Positions 54,979 through 61,596 are shown, counted from the first letter of the stretch. The stretch: 64,000 bases of DNA from Ruminococcus sp. (GCA_021199375.1 JAJQIB010000026.1:1-64000); one strand, 5' to 3'. Notes: a model not told the origin generated them from the letters alone. A program made the numbers and translations.

Positions 54979-55842
54979 ATGGCAGTAGATTATGCTACAC
55001 TAAAAAAAGGCGGATTTATGCGCCAAAAGCAAAAAAATAACTTTTCGCTCAGACTTCGAGTTGTAGGCGGAAATCTTACGTCAAAGCAGCTTGCAAGGAT
55101 TGCCGAGGTCAGCGAAAAATACGGCGATGGTTACGTTCACCTCACCTCACGTCAAAGTGTAGAAATTCCATTTATAAAGCTTGAGGATATAGATGACGTC
55201 AAGGCTTCTCTTGCCGAGGGAGATGTATCTCCTGGAGTTTGCGGACCTAGAGTACGAACTATCACAGCCTGTCAGGGATCTGCTGTCTGTCCCAGCGGAT
55301 GTATCGACACCTACTCTCTCGCGAAAGAGCTTGACGAGCGTTACTTTGCAAGAGAGCTTCCCCACAAGTTTAAATTCGGCATCACGGGATGTCAAAACAA
55401 TTGCCTTAAAGCGGAGGAAAACGACCTCGGCATAAAGGGTGCCATGAAGGTACAGTGGCGAGAAAATGATTGTATCAAATGCGGAGTATGCATAAAGGCT
55501 TGCAGAACCGAAGCTTTAAGTCTAAAAGACGGCAAAATATCGCTTGACGAGCAAAAATGCAACTTCTGCGGCAGATGCGTCAAGGCTTGCCCTGCGGATT
55601 CGTGGGATGTCACAAGCGGATACATAGTTTCATTCGGCGGACTCTTTGGCAACAGCATTTGCAAAGGCGAGCCCATCATTCCTTTTGTAGAATCTCAAGA
55701 CAAGCTCATGAAAATCTGCGATGCGGCAATTACATTTTTTGATGAGAATGCGCTTGCAGGCGAGCGATTTAAGTTTACAATCGACAGAGTAGGCAAGGAT
55801 AAATTTGAGCAAAAGATTTTGGAGGCGTATAATAATGAGTGA
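54979..55842 (+). CDS. Sulfite/nitrite reductase-like siroheme protein with ferredoxin domain
   Basis: Single-subunit reductase of the siroheme-4Fe-4S family, 287 aa. The siroheme/cluster cysteines are C98, C104, C138 and C142 (TACQGSAVC and GCQNNC). A 2[4Fe-4S] ferredoxin insert follows: C165, C168, C171, C175 and C194, C197, C200, C204. An N-terminal ferrodoxin-like half-domain (LRLRVVGGNLTSKQLARIAE) precedes it. The compact build resembles AsrC and the small anaerobic sulfite reductases. It is expected to reduce sulfite to sulfide for the carrier protein encoded downstream. Siroheme can come from the hem operon at 38.6-44.9 kb. ATG 54979 follows GGAGG. Confidence 0.9.
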   Translation: MAVDYATLKKGGFMRQKQKNNFSLRLRVVGGNLTSKQLARIAEVSEKYGDGYVHLTSRQSVEIPFIKLEDIDDVKASLAEGDVSPGVCGPRVRTITACQGSAVCPSGCIDTYSLAKELDERYFARELPHKFKFGITGCQNNCLKAEENDLGIKGAMKVQWRENDCIKCGVCIKACRTEALSLKDGKISLDEQKCNFCGRCVKACPADSWDVTSGYIVSFGGLFGNSICKGEPIIPFVESQDKLMKICDAAITFFDENALAGERFKFTIDRVGKDKFEQKILEAYNNE

Positions 55843-56080
55843 ATTTAGCATTGATGACACAGTAGACATTACCGATGTGGTTTGCCCGACTACCTTCGTA
55901 AAGGCAAAGGTGGCACTCGAAGAGCTTGACGACGGTCAGATTTTGTCGATAAAAATGAACGATGGCGAACCGGTTCAAAATGTACCAAGAAGTATTAAGG
56001 AAGAGGGACACAAAATCCTAAAGCTTATCGATAATGAGGACGGCACATATAACCTGATCGTAAGAAAGGTCGGTGATTAG
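55835..56080 (+). CDS. TusA-family sulfur carrier
   Basis: Small persulfide-carrying protein. DVVCPTTFVKAKVALEEL contains the CPxx motif with catalytic Cys17, and GHKILKLIDNEDG is the second conserved stretch. 81 aa. ATG 55835 overlaps the end of the reductase gene by eight bases, with GGAGG upstream inside that gene. Between a sulfite-reductase-like gene and thioredoxin, it may pass sulfur to the ThiS-like carrier. Confidence 0.9.
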   Translation: MSEFSIDDTVDITDVVCPTTFVKAKVALEELDDGQILSIKMNDGEPVQNVPRSIKEEGHKILKLIDNEDGTYNLIVRKVGD

Positions 56081-56401
56081 ATGGCGGTAAGAGTAAATAC
56101 CGAAAGCTTTGATGCCGAGGTCTTGCAGGCTGACAAAACGGTAATTGTAGACTTTTATTCCGACTCGTGTGTACCGTGCAAGCGAATAGCTCCACTGCTT
56201 TCGCAGATTGAACAGGAAAAGGAAGGAATAAAGGTAGCAAGGCTTAACGTAAATTTCGACAGCGAGCTTGCATCAAATTACGATGTAACGTCAGTGCCAA
56301 CGCTTGTATTTTTCAAGGACGGAAAGGAAAGGTCAAGGCTTGTCGGAGCAGTTAAAAAGGAAACGATTGAAGAAACAATAATAAAGGAGAAATTGGTATG
56401 A
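56081..56401 (+). CDS. Thioredoxin
   Basis: Thioredoxin with active site DSCVPCKRIAP (CVPC) near residue 30 and cis-Pro motif VTSVPTLVFFKDG near residue 72. 106 aa. It starts directly after the TusA stop and ends four bases into the ThiS-like gene. Likely electron donor for persulfide or sulfite reduction in this operon, recycled by the nearby thioredoxin reductase. Confidence 0.93.
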   Translation: MAVRVNTESFDAEVLQADKTVIVDFYSDSCVPCKRIAPLLSQIEQEKEGIKVARLNVNFDSELASNYDVTSVPTLVFFKDGKERSRLVGAVKKETIEETIIKEKLV

Positions 56402-56604
56402 ATATCAAAGTTGCAGGAGTAAAAAAGGAAGTAGCAGACACCCTCTCAGTAGCTCAGCTTATAATTGATGAAAGGGTTGAAACGCCTGAATATGTAACCG
56501 TTACAGTAAATGATGAGTTTATAGACAGCGACGCTTTTGAAAAAACGCTGCTAAAAGAAGGCGATGAGATAGAGTTTCTCTATTTTATGGGAGGCGGCAG
56601 ATAA
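56398..56604 (+). CDS. ThiS/MoaD-like sulfur-carrier protein with C-terminal Arg after Gly-Gly-Gly
   Basis: 68-aa ubiquitin-like sulfur carrier. The beta-grasp pattern is visible (VTVTVNDEFIDSD, LLKEGDEIEFLYFMGG), and the chain ends Met-Gly-Gly-Gly-Arg. In ThiS and MoaD the terminal Gly-Gly is adenylated and then thiocarboxylated; here Arg68 caps it and must be removed first. The Wolinella homocysteine carrier HcyS is, as I recall, made with one extra residue that the JAMM protease HcyD removes; the encoded JAMM protease would match. Start overlaps the thioredoxin stop by four bases. Not a thiamine ThiS: no thiG, thiH or thiE nearby. Confidence 0.88.
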   Translation: MNIKVAGVKKEVADTLSVAQLIIDERVETPEYVTVTVNDEFIDSDAFEKTLLKEGDEIEFLYFMGGGR

Positions 56605-57413
56605 TGGCTTTTACAAACGAACAGATCGAGCGCTACTCTCGTCACATTATCCTAAAGGAGGTCGGCGCAAAGGGTCAAAAGAAGCTTTTAAATTCAAGCG
56701 TTCTCATAATAGGCGCAGGAGGCTTAGGCGCACCGGCAGCGATGTACCTAGCGGCAGCAGGAGTTGGCAAAATCGGCATTGCTGATGCAGACGAGGTAGA
56801 CCTATCTAACCTACAGCGTCAAATAATCCATGCTACCGAAGATGTAGGCAAGCCCAAGGTAATCTCCGCAAAGGAAACAATGGAGCGCATGAATCCCGAT
56901 GTCGAGGTAAAGACCTATCAGACCTTCGTAAGCAGCGAAAATATTTTAGACCTCATCAAGGACTACGACTTCATCATAGACGGAACGGATAATTTCCCCG
57001 CCAAGTTTTTAATAAACGATGCTTGCGTTATGGCAAAAAAGCCGTTTTCTCATGCAGGTATCATTCGCTTTAAGGGACAGCTTATGACCTACGTTCCAGG
57101 AAAGGGCCCCTGCTACAGATGCGTGTTTAAAAATCCTCCTCCCAAGGACGCCGTGCCCACCTGCAAGCAGGCGGGAGTAATTGGCGCAATGGGAGGCGTT
57201 ATCGGAAGCCTTCAGGCTATGGAGGCAGTAAAATACATTCTCGGAGTAGGCGAGCTTTTAACAGGATACCTGCTTACATACGATGCACTAAAGATGGAGT
57301 TTAGAAAGATAAAGCTCCCGAGCGACACAAGCGGATGTGAGGTCTGTGGCGATCACCCTACCATAACCGAGCTTATCGACTACGAACAGACAGAATGTGA
57401 TGGTGCGCTATGA
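56604..57413 (+). CDS. ThiF/MoeB-family E1-like adenylyltransferase
   Basis: Activates the C-terminal glycine of a ThiS/MoaD-type carrier as an acyl-adenylate. ATP-binding GAGGLGAPAAMYLAAAGVG near residue 37, DLSNLQRQIIHATEDVG with the conserved Arg, and zinc Cys pairs in PCYRCVF and GCEVCGDHP. 269 aa: no C-terminal rhodanese domain as in MoeZ, so sulfur must come from another protein, such as TusA or the reductase product. Starts at the last base of the carrier gene's stop. Confidence 0.94.
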   Translation: MAFTNEQIERYSRHIILKEVGAKGQKKLLNSSVLIIGAGGLGAPAAMYLAAAGVGKIGIADADEVDLSNLQRQIIHATEDVGKPKVISAKETMERMNPDVEVKTYQTFVSSENILDLIKDYDFIIDGTDNFPAKFLINDACVMAKKPFSHAGIIRFKGQLMTYVPGKGPCYRCVFKNPPPKDAVPTCKQAGVIGAMGGVIGSLQAMEAVKYILGVGELLTGYLLTYDALKMEFRKIKLPSDTSGCEVCGDHPTITELIDYEQTECDGAL

Positions 57414-57826
57414 TTACACTTAATCAATTAGATTTTGAAAAAATACTTGCTCATGCCAAAGCCGAGCTTCCAAATGAAGCGTGCGGACTAATTGCCGGCA
57501 CTATAACAGAAAATGGCGATAAGGTTATCAAAAAGGTGTATCTCCTAACCAACATCGACCATTCAAGCGAGCATTTCTCACTCGACCCAAAGGAGCAGCT
57601 TGCAGCGGTAAAGGATATGCGTTCACTTGGACTAAAGCCGCTTGGAAACTGGCACTCTCACCCCGAATCCCCCTCTCGCCCATCGGATGAGGATAAACGC
57701 CTAGCGTACGACAGCACAGCAAGCTACATGATACTCTCTCTCATGAACCCTGACGAGCCTGTGCTAAACTCATTTAAAATAACAGGCGACACCGCCCAGC
57801 GTGAAGAGCTTACAATAGCACCTTAA
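57410..57826 (+). CDS. JAMM/Mov34 metalloprotease
   Basis: Zinc isopeptidase-like protein. The JAMM motif is complete: Glu in NEACGLIAG near residue 23, then NWHSHPESPSRPSDEDK with both His ligands, Ser and Asp near residues 82-97. 138 aa, as in Mec+ of mycobacteria and HcyD of Wolinella. The likely roles are trimming the carrier's C-terminal Arg and releasing homocysteine from the carrier-homocysteine adduct. ATG overlaps the E1 stop by four bases. Last gene of the operon. Confidence 0.93.
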   Translation: MITLNQLDFEKILAHAKAELPNEACGLIAGTITENGDKVIKKVYLLTNIDHSSEHFSLDPKEQLAAVKDMRSLGLKPLGNWHSHPESPSRPSDEDKRLAYDSTASYMILSLMNPDEPVLNSFKITGDTAQREELTIAP

Positions 57827-57828
57827 CT

Positions 57829-57869
57829 AAAAAGTGTCCTTGCCCACACCGAGCAAGGACACTTTTTTT
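57829..57869. terminator. Bidirectional terminator after the metY operon
   Basis: AAAAAGTGTCCTTGC (57829-57843) pairs with GCAAGGACACTTTTT (from 57853), with A and T tracts on both sides. It serves this operon and the convergent biotin ligase gene. Confidence 0.93.
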
Positions 57870-58650
57870 ATTCGAGAATAATCCTTTCGACCTCGCCCGA
57901 AAAAAGCTTTTCACGGCGACCGTCATCATATTCAACCTCAAGCCTAGCCTCATCGTCAACATCAACCGCCGTGCAGTCGGTGTGACCCTCGCCATTCACC
58001 ACAGTAATTCTTCTGCCAATAAGCAAAGATCTCTCACGGTACTCCCCTGCCGTAGGCTCATGTGGCTGCGAGTACACCCGCTCAAGCTCTATAGCAATTT
58101 GTGCTACCAGTCGGTTTTCATATCCCTTTGGCACATTCCCATCATTAAAAATCGCTCCCGCCCTGTCAGAAATCTCTTCGGGAAAGCCTCCCTTCGGCGG
58201 AGCTATGTTTACACCTATTCCAACCACTGCCCAATCGGTAACGCCCTCAGAAATTGCAGCCTCTGTTAGTATTCCGCAAGCCTTGCGCCCCTTGATGTAT
58301 ACGTCATTCACCCACTTGATTTGTGCCCTCTCCTTCGAGGTTTTCTCTATCGCTCTGCATACTGCAACCGCCGCCGCTGTCGTAAAAAAAAGCGTCTTGT
58401 CAGGATCGCTCCTAGGTCTTAGCAAAAGCGAAAGATACACTCCGCTTTGAGGTGAAAAAAAGCTTCTCCCAAGCCTTCCCCTGCCAGCAGTCTGGTGAGC
58501 TGTCGCCAAAAGATATCCACCCTTCGCTCCGTTTCTCGCAAGCTCCTTTAGTCTGTTGTTAGTCGAGTCCGTCTCATCCACCGTGTGAATTTCATAGCTG
58601 CACCCCAGCGCAAGCGCACGCACCTTTTTTTCATCAAGCGTATTTTTCAT
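57868..58650 (-). CDS. birA: Biotin--protein ligase, no N-terminal DNA-binding domain
   Basis: Transfers biotin to carboxylase carrier domains through biotinyl-AMP. TDSTNNRLKELARNG, GRGRLGRSFFSP (ATP/biotin loop) and IKWVNDVYIKGRKACGILTE (catalytic Lys) are present. Beginning at ATG 58650 (GAGG upstream) the protein is about 260 aa and lacks a winged helix, so it is a monofunctional class I ligase rather than a repressor. The in-frame extension to 58725 crosses the terminator of the cyclophilin gene and is rejected. Confidence 0.93.
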   Translation of the reverse strand: MKNTLDEKKVRALALGCSYEIHTVDETDSTNNRLKELARNGAKGGYLLATAHQTAGRGRLGRSFFSPQSGVYLSLLLRPRSDPDKTLFFTTAAAVAVCRAIEKTSKERAQIKWVNDVYIKGRKACGILTEAAISEGVTDWAVVGIGVNIAPPKGGFPEEISDRAGAIFNDGNVPKGYENRLVAQIAIELERVYSQPHEPTAGEYRERSLLIGRRITVVNGEGHTDCTAVDVDDEARLEVEYDDGRREKLFSGEVERIILE

Positions 58651-58669
58651 ATCATCTTCCTCACAAAAA

Positions 58670-58694
58670 GCGGAGAATGTTATCCACTCTCCGC
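58670..58694 (-). terminator. Terminator of the cyclophilin lipoprotein gene
   Basis: GCGGAGA (58670-58676) pairs with TCTCCGC (58688-58694). On the minus strand T5 follows. Confidence 0.85.
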
Positions 58695-58708
58695 CATCAA
58701 GTCTAGTC

Positions 58709-59413
58709 TTATTCAGCCTCTCCAACCGTTATCGAAAGCTGCGCTCTCGGATTTCCATCCTCGTCATCATCAATCATAGTAGCCTTTGTTATTGTGATTG
58801 TCTGAAGTGGGTAAGACTCCGCTCCGTCCGTGCCTGTCGTTCTCGGCACCTCTAGGAATTTGTCAACAATCTCCATACCCTCAGTTACCTCACCGAACGC
58901 CGCATAAGATCCATCAAGATATGAGCAGTCGGTGTAGCAGATAAAGAACTGTGACGATGCACTGTCATAGTCCTGCGAACGAGCCATCGAAACAATTCCA
59001 CGAGTGTGCGACAGGTCGTTTTCTACACCGTTTTCAGAAAACTCACCTGTAATGGTTTCATCATTTCCGCCCGTGCCATCGCCGTTAGGGTCTCCGCCCT
59101 GTGCCATAAAGTCCTCTACGACTCTGTGAAATGTCAGTCCGTCATAAAAGCCCTCACTTACAAGGCTTTCGAAATTCTCACACGTAATTGGCGCAATATC
59201 AGGATAAAGCGTGATTATTATATCACCCCAATCGCCTGCCTCGGCGTACTCGATATCCTCATCCTCGTCAGAGCCAGATGATGCCTCCGCGGTGGATGCC
59301 ACATCCTCAGATGCGTCATGTGCAGGCGAATTCTTATCCGCACATCCCACAAATGCAGCACAAGCCAAAGCCGCAGCTGTTGTAAGCGTTAATAGTTTTT
59401 TCAGTATATTCAT
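58709..59413 (-). CDS. Cyclophilin-type peptidylprolyl isomerase lipoprotein
   Basis: Extracytoplasmic foldase catalysing proline cis-trans isomerisation. Signal peptide with lipobox AFVGC (Cys24), an acidic Ser/Glu linker to about residue 60, then the cyclophilin domain: LTFHRVVEDFMAQGGDPNGD (the catalytic Arg-containing motif), SQFFICYTDCSYLDG, and FGEVTEGMEIVDKF. 234 aa. Monocistronic with its own terminator. Confidence 0.94.
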   Translation of the reverse strand: MNILKKLLTLTTAAALACAAFVGCADKNSPAHDASEDVASTAEASSGSDEDEDIEYAEAGDWGDIIITLYPDIAPITCENFESLVSEGFYDGLTFHRVVEDFMAQGGDPNGDGTGGNDETITGEFSENGVENDLSHTRGIVSMARSQDYDSASSQFFICYTDCSYLDGSYAAFGEVTEGMEIVDKFLEVPRTTGTDGAESYPLQTITITKATMIDDDEDGNPRAQLSITVGEAE

Positions 59414-59614
59414 AATTTTTCTGCCCTTCCCTTTCCTTAATCCTTGTCGTACTGTTGGTTGATGAATTTATTATACCACGTTTTCTTCCACTTGTCAATA
59501 CAAATTTACAATAATGAAATCTTCGCCATACATTTTCATATTTTCACATTTCCTATTGTCCTAAAGCTAAATTATCCAAGCTTTTTTGTTGAAAAACCTT
59601 GTGAAAAATGTGCA

Positions 59615-59643
59615 TTGACTTTTTCCTCAGATTATGATAAAAT
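59615..59643 (+). promoter_or_regulatory. Promoter of the DUF2798 gene
   Basis: TTGACT (59615-59620), a 17-bp spacer and TAAAAT (59638-59643), giving a leader of about 155 nt before the start codon. Confidence 0.65.
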
Positions 59644-59673
59644 TACATCATAAGGTTAATACGCATAAACGAC

Positions 59674-59766
59674 ACAAGTTGTGCTTTGCACGTAAATCTG
59701 ATCACGGTACCTATGTATTAAATATGTAGTATTCGTGTCACCCGTGCAGCGTCAGCTTGTTTTTTT
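59674..59766 (+). promoter_or_regulatory. Long hairpin leader ending in T7, upstream of DUF2798
   Basis: Nested pairings: ACAAG (59674-59678) with CTTGT (59756-59760), GCACG (59688-59692) with CGTGC (59743-59747), and an inner imperfect stem around 59699-59740. Asymmetric internal loops separate them and T7 follows. It could be a premature terminator controlled by a ligand or protein, or the remains of one. No known riboswitch class recognised. With the promoter and spacer it accounts for the 392-bp gap 59414-59805. Confidence 0.5.
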
Positions 59767-59805
59767 ATGCCATTTTTTGTTTTTATGAAAAGGAGAAATT
59801 TATTT

Positions 59806-60399
59806 ATGCCAAGAAATCAGTTACAAAGAATGCTATTCGCTTTCATCACAGTTGTTATCACAGTAAGTGCCTACGTCTTTTACAGCCTTTATGTTGTAAA
59901 CGGCAGCACCCTCATGAGCGTCACAGGTGCTAACAGCGTGCTTGAAGCCATCAAGGCTCAGGGCGGCGTATATATGTTCGGCAGAATGATGCCTGTATGG
60001 GCGCTTATTCTAATCGAGTTTGCATTTGCCTACACGCTCGAATGTCTAATGGGAAGCCCCGTATCCTTCAAGCTTGCTTGCAAAAACTTCGATCCCAAAA
60101 CAACCCATCCCGTAATTTTCGAGTCCGCCATCATCTGCGCAACAGTCGGAATTATGGTTCCCTCAATGAGTTTTCTTGCAACACTTTTCTACTACCCCTA
60201 TTACAACGGATTTAACATTCTAACAATGCTTGCAAACTGGCTCAAGCTTATCTGCTACAATCTCCCCTTTGCATTTCTAAGTCAGCTGTTCTTTATCCAG
60301 CCGTTTGTAAGAACCGTTTTCAAGGCTCTTATGAGATTCAAGAGCTTTTGCTCCGAAAAGCTTTTCCGCTCAAGAAAAGCCGGCAACGCAGCTATCTAA
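59806..60399 (+). CDS. DUF2798 family membrane protein
   Basis: Small integral membrane protein, about 197 aa, with four hydrophobic segments arranged as two repeats (MLFAFITVVITVSAYVFYSL and ICATVGIMVPSMSFLATLF are the starts of each repeat's first region). MPVWALILIEFAFAY and WLKLICYNLPFAFLSQLF are the matching second helices. Function of DUF2798 is unknown. ATG 59806 follows AAGGAG at 11 bases; earlier in-frame ATGs lie within the leader. Confidence 0.75.
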   Translation: MPRNQLQRMLFAFITVVITVSAYVFYSLYVVNGSTLMSVTGANSVLEAIKAQGGVYMFGRMMPVWALILIEFAFAYTLECLMGSPVSFKLACKNFDPKTTHPVIFESAIICATVGIMVPSMSFLATLFYYPYYNGFNILTMLANWLKLICYNLPFAFLSQLFFIQPFVRTVFKALMRFKSFCSEKLFRSRKAGNAAI

Positions 60400-60425
60400 T
60401 TACTAAAGACATTTAAAATTTCGAC

Positions 60426-60460
60426 AAGCACCATGTATTCGCCAAGAGTACATGGTGCTT
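60426..60460 (+). terminator. Stem-loop after the DUF2798 gene
   Basis: AAGCACCATGTA (60426-60437) pairs perfectly with TACATGGTGCTT (60449-60460). No T-run, but position and strength suit a terminator. Confidence 0.65.
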
Positions 60461-60476
60461 ACTAGTGTCTAGTAAT

Positions 60477-60606
60477 TAGTGGCTAGTGGTTAGATTGTTC
60501 GTATATGTACAATGCTTGATTTTGCACTTTCGTGTTGTATAAAAACTCTAGCTCAAACTAAAGTTATAAATGCGCTAAACAAACGTTTGGAAATACGTTG
60601 GTTCGC
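60477..60606 (+). repeat. Left arm of a ~130-bp inverted repeat
   Basis: This segment matches the reverse complement of 61221-61350. Shared blocks include TAGTGG(C/G)TAGTGG, GGTTAGATTGTTCGTAT, CTTTCGTGTTGT, AACTAAAGT, CTAAAC and a final GGTTCGC. The arms bracket both promoters and the peptide gene. Part of the 1.2-kb gap 60400-61629. Confidence 0.8.
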
Positions 60607-60637
60607 ATGAGCTTTTACATTTTTTCAAAATTTACGC

Positions 60638-60666
60638 TTGACAAAACGAAATTCACGTGGTATAAT
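60638..60666 (+). promoter_or_regulatory. Consensus promoter of the plus-strand RNA
   Basis: TTGACA (60638-60643), 17-bp spacer, TATAAT (60661-60666). The predicted transcript begins near AAAAGGGTACTG, as does the opposing transcript (AAGGGTACTG). Confidence 0.85.
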
Positions 60667-60672
60667 ATAAAT

Positions 60673-60902
60673 AGAAAAGGGTACTGAATTCTAACCGACG
60701 TAGGAAAATATTTCGGTTCGCTTTAGCGAATTGCGCACACGATATACGTGCGCAAAGAAATATTTTAGTGTCCGCTAAACAATAGTAAAAGTCAAAACAA
60801 AGTAAAGGGCGGACACAGCCTTAAACGGCTAAGCGGTTCTCCCTCAATTCAGGTTTATGTTTGTAACCGTCCTATGTGGAAGTATGGGCGGTTACTTTTT
60901 TC
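60673..60902 (+). ncRNA. Candidate antisense (antitoxin-like) RNA
   Basis: About 230 nt from the consensus promoter to a terminator. The terminator stem GTAACCGTCC (60863-60872) with GGGCGGTTAC (60886-60895) is followed by T7. No convincing reading frame. It contains structured repeat A (60693-60817). Its terminator is the reverse complement of the end of the 29-codon peptide gene, so it would pair with that mRNA. Expression is inferred. Confidence 0.5.
60693..60817 (+). repeat. Structured repeat, copy A
   Basis: AAAATATTTC pairs with GAAATATTTT around two hairpins, TTCGC-TTTA-GCGAA and TTGCGCAC/GTGCGCAA. A second stem, TGTCCGC/GCGGACA, encloses TAAACAATAGTAAAAG-type sequence. Copies B and C keep the layout with different paired bases. 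Confidence 0.7.
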
Positions 60903-60981
60903 TATTATTGCTGTTGCCGATAACTAAACCGACTATGTTTGCGATTAAGTTTAGTAATGCTATTACTTCTATCACGCTCAT
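60892..60981 (-). CDS. Candidate type I toxin, 29-aa hydrophobic peptide
   Basis: ATG 60981 with a strong SD (GGGGGTGA), stop at 60892. The peptide starts MSVIEVIALLNLIANIVGLV and ends IGNSNNRKK: one membrane helix followed by a polar, basic tail. This is the composition of Firmicutes type I toxins (holin-like/Fst/TxpA groups). A consensus promoter lies about 75 bp upstream of the start. The stop codon lies inside the terminator hairpin of the opposing RNA, as in convergent toxin-antisense pairs. Too short for standard gene calling. No homology search was possible, so the class is inferred from composition and layout. Confidence 0.6.
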   Translation of the reverse strand: MSVIEVIALLNLIANIVGLVIGNSNNRKK

Positions 60982-61053
60982 ACAGCTCACCCCCTTGCGA
61001 GGGAAAGATTGAACCGCTTATATACCGCTGTTTGTACAGTACCCTTGATTATT

Positions 61054-61082
61054 ATTATATCATAATTCGCCAATTTTGTCAA
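61054..61082 (-). promoter_or_regulatory. Consensus promoter of the peptide gene
   Basis: Minus-strand TTGACA (61077-61082), 17-bp spacer, TATAAT (61054-61059). Confidence 0.88.
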
Positions 61083-61084
61083 CT

Positions 61085-61248
61085 GGGCAAGCCCTATCTG
61101 TGTTCGGACTTCTACTTTTGTTTGGCTTGCCTGCCTTAGCTAACGCACGGCAACAAATACGGTTTCGCGCGCATAAAGCGCCGCGCGCGATGGTACAAGA
61201 CAAGCTTGTACAAGCTAAAGCGAACCACCGTATTTCCCTACGTTGGTT
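61085..61248 (-). repeat. Structured repeat, copy B (inverted)
   Basis: On the minus strand AAATACGG pairs with CCGTATTT, around a CGCGCG-rich hairpin, followed by GGCAAGCC/GGGCTTGCC. Same layout as copies A and C but reversed in the DNA. It ends three bases before the -35 of the peptide promoter. It contains an extra TTGTACAAGC-type insertion. Confidence 0.65.
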
Positions 61249-61350
61249 TAGTGTATCTATGACTTTAGTTCATACTAGATTTTTTAAACAACACGAAAGT
61301 TTAAGCTCATATGTTATGACAAATACGAACAATCTAACCACTACCCACTA
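61221..61350 (-). repeat. Right arm of the ~130-bp inverted repeat
   Basis: Reverse complement partner of 60477-60606; overlaps the outer end of repeat copy B. Beyond it, CCCACTA units repeat in tandem (61337-61359). Confidence 0.8.
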
Positions 61351-61393
61351 CCCACTAACAGCCCAAACACAGTCAGGGCTTGAACCACAATTG

Positions 61394-61516
61394 AACCAAC
61401 GTAGGAAAATATTCCGGTTCGCGTAGCGAATTGCGCGCGGCGCTTTATGCGCGCAAAGGAATATTTTAGGGCAAGCCAAACAAAGTGAAAGCCCAAACAC
61501 AGTCAGGGCTTGCCCC
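61394..61516 (+). repeat. Structured repeat, copy C
   Basis: AAAATATTCC pairs with GGAATATTTT, around TTCGC-GTA-GCGAA and TTGCGCGC/GCGCGCAA. The second stem is GGGCAAGCC/GGCTTGCCC. Relative to copy A, TTTC/GAAA became TTCC/GGAA and CGCAC/GTGCG became CGCGC/GCGCG, paired changes that keep the fold. Confidence 0.7.
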
Positions 61517-61567
61517 ACCTTCATCGCAATACTTAAGAAAGTTATAAGAAAAAATCTCCTGCCACTA

Positions 61568-61596
61568 TTGAAATTCTGCTAAAACTATGCTATAAT
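61568..61596 (+). promoter_or_regulatory. Promoter of the moxR operon
   Basis: TTGAAA (61568-61573), a 17-bp spacer and TATAAT (61591-61596), about 33 bp before the start codon. Confidence 0.75.

Noticed and set aside
56398..56604. Thiamine biosynthesis ThiS or molybdopterin MoaD
   Set aside because: No thiG, thiH, moaE or other pathway genes nearby, an Arg after the glycines, and a metY/JAMM context all argue for a sulfur-amino-acid carrier.
60580..60589. CAAACGTTTG palindrome resembling the LacI-type operators
   Set aside because: It lies within the inverted-repeat arm, about 50 bp from the nearest -35, and is not preserved in the other arm (CCAACGTAGGG), so an operator role is unsupported.
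61076..61426. A 116-codon plus-strand open frame in the repeat locus
   Set aside because: It runs through two structured repeats and an inverted-repeat arm, has no proper SD, and its sequence is explained by the palindromes.
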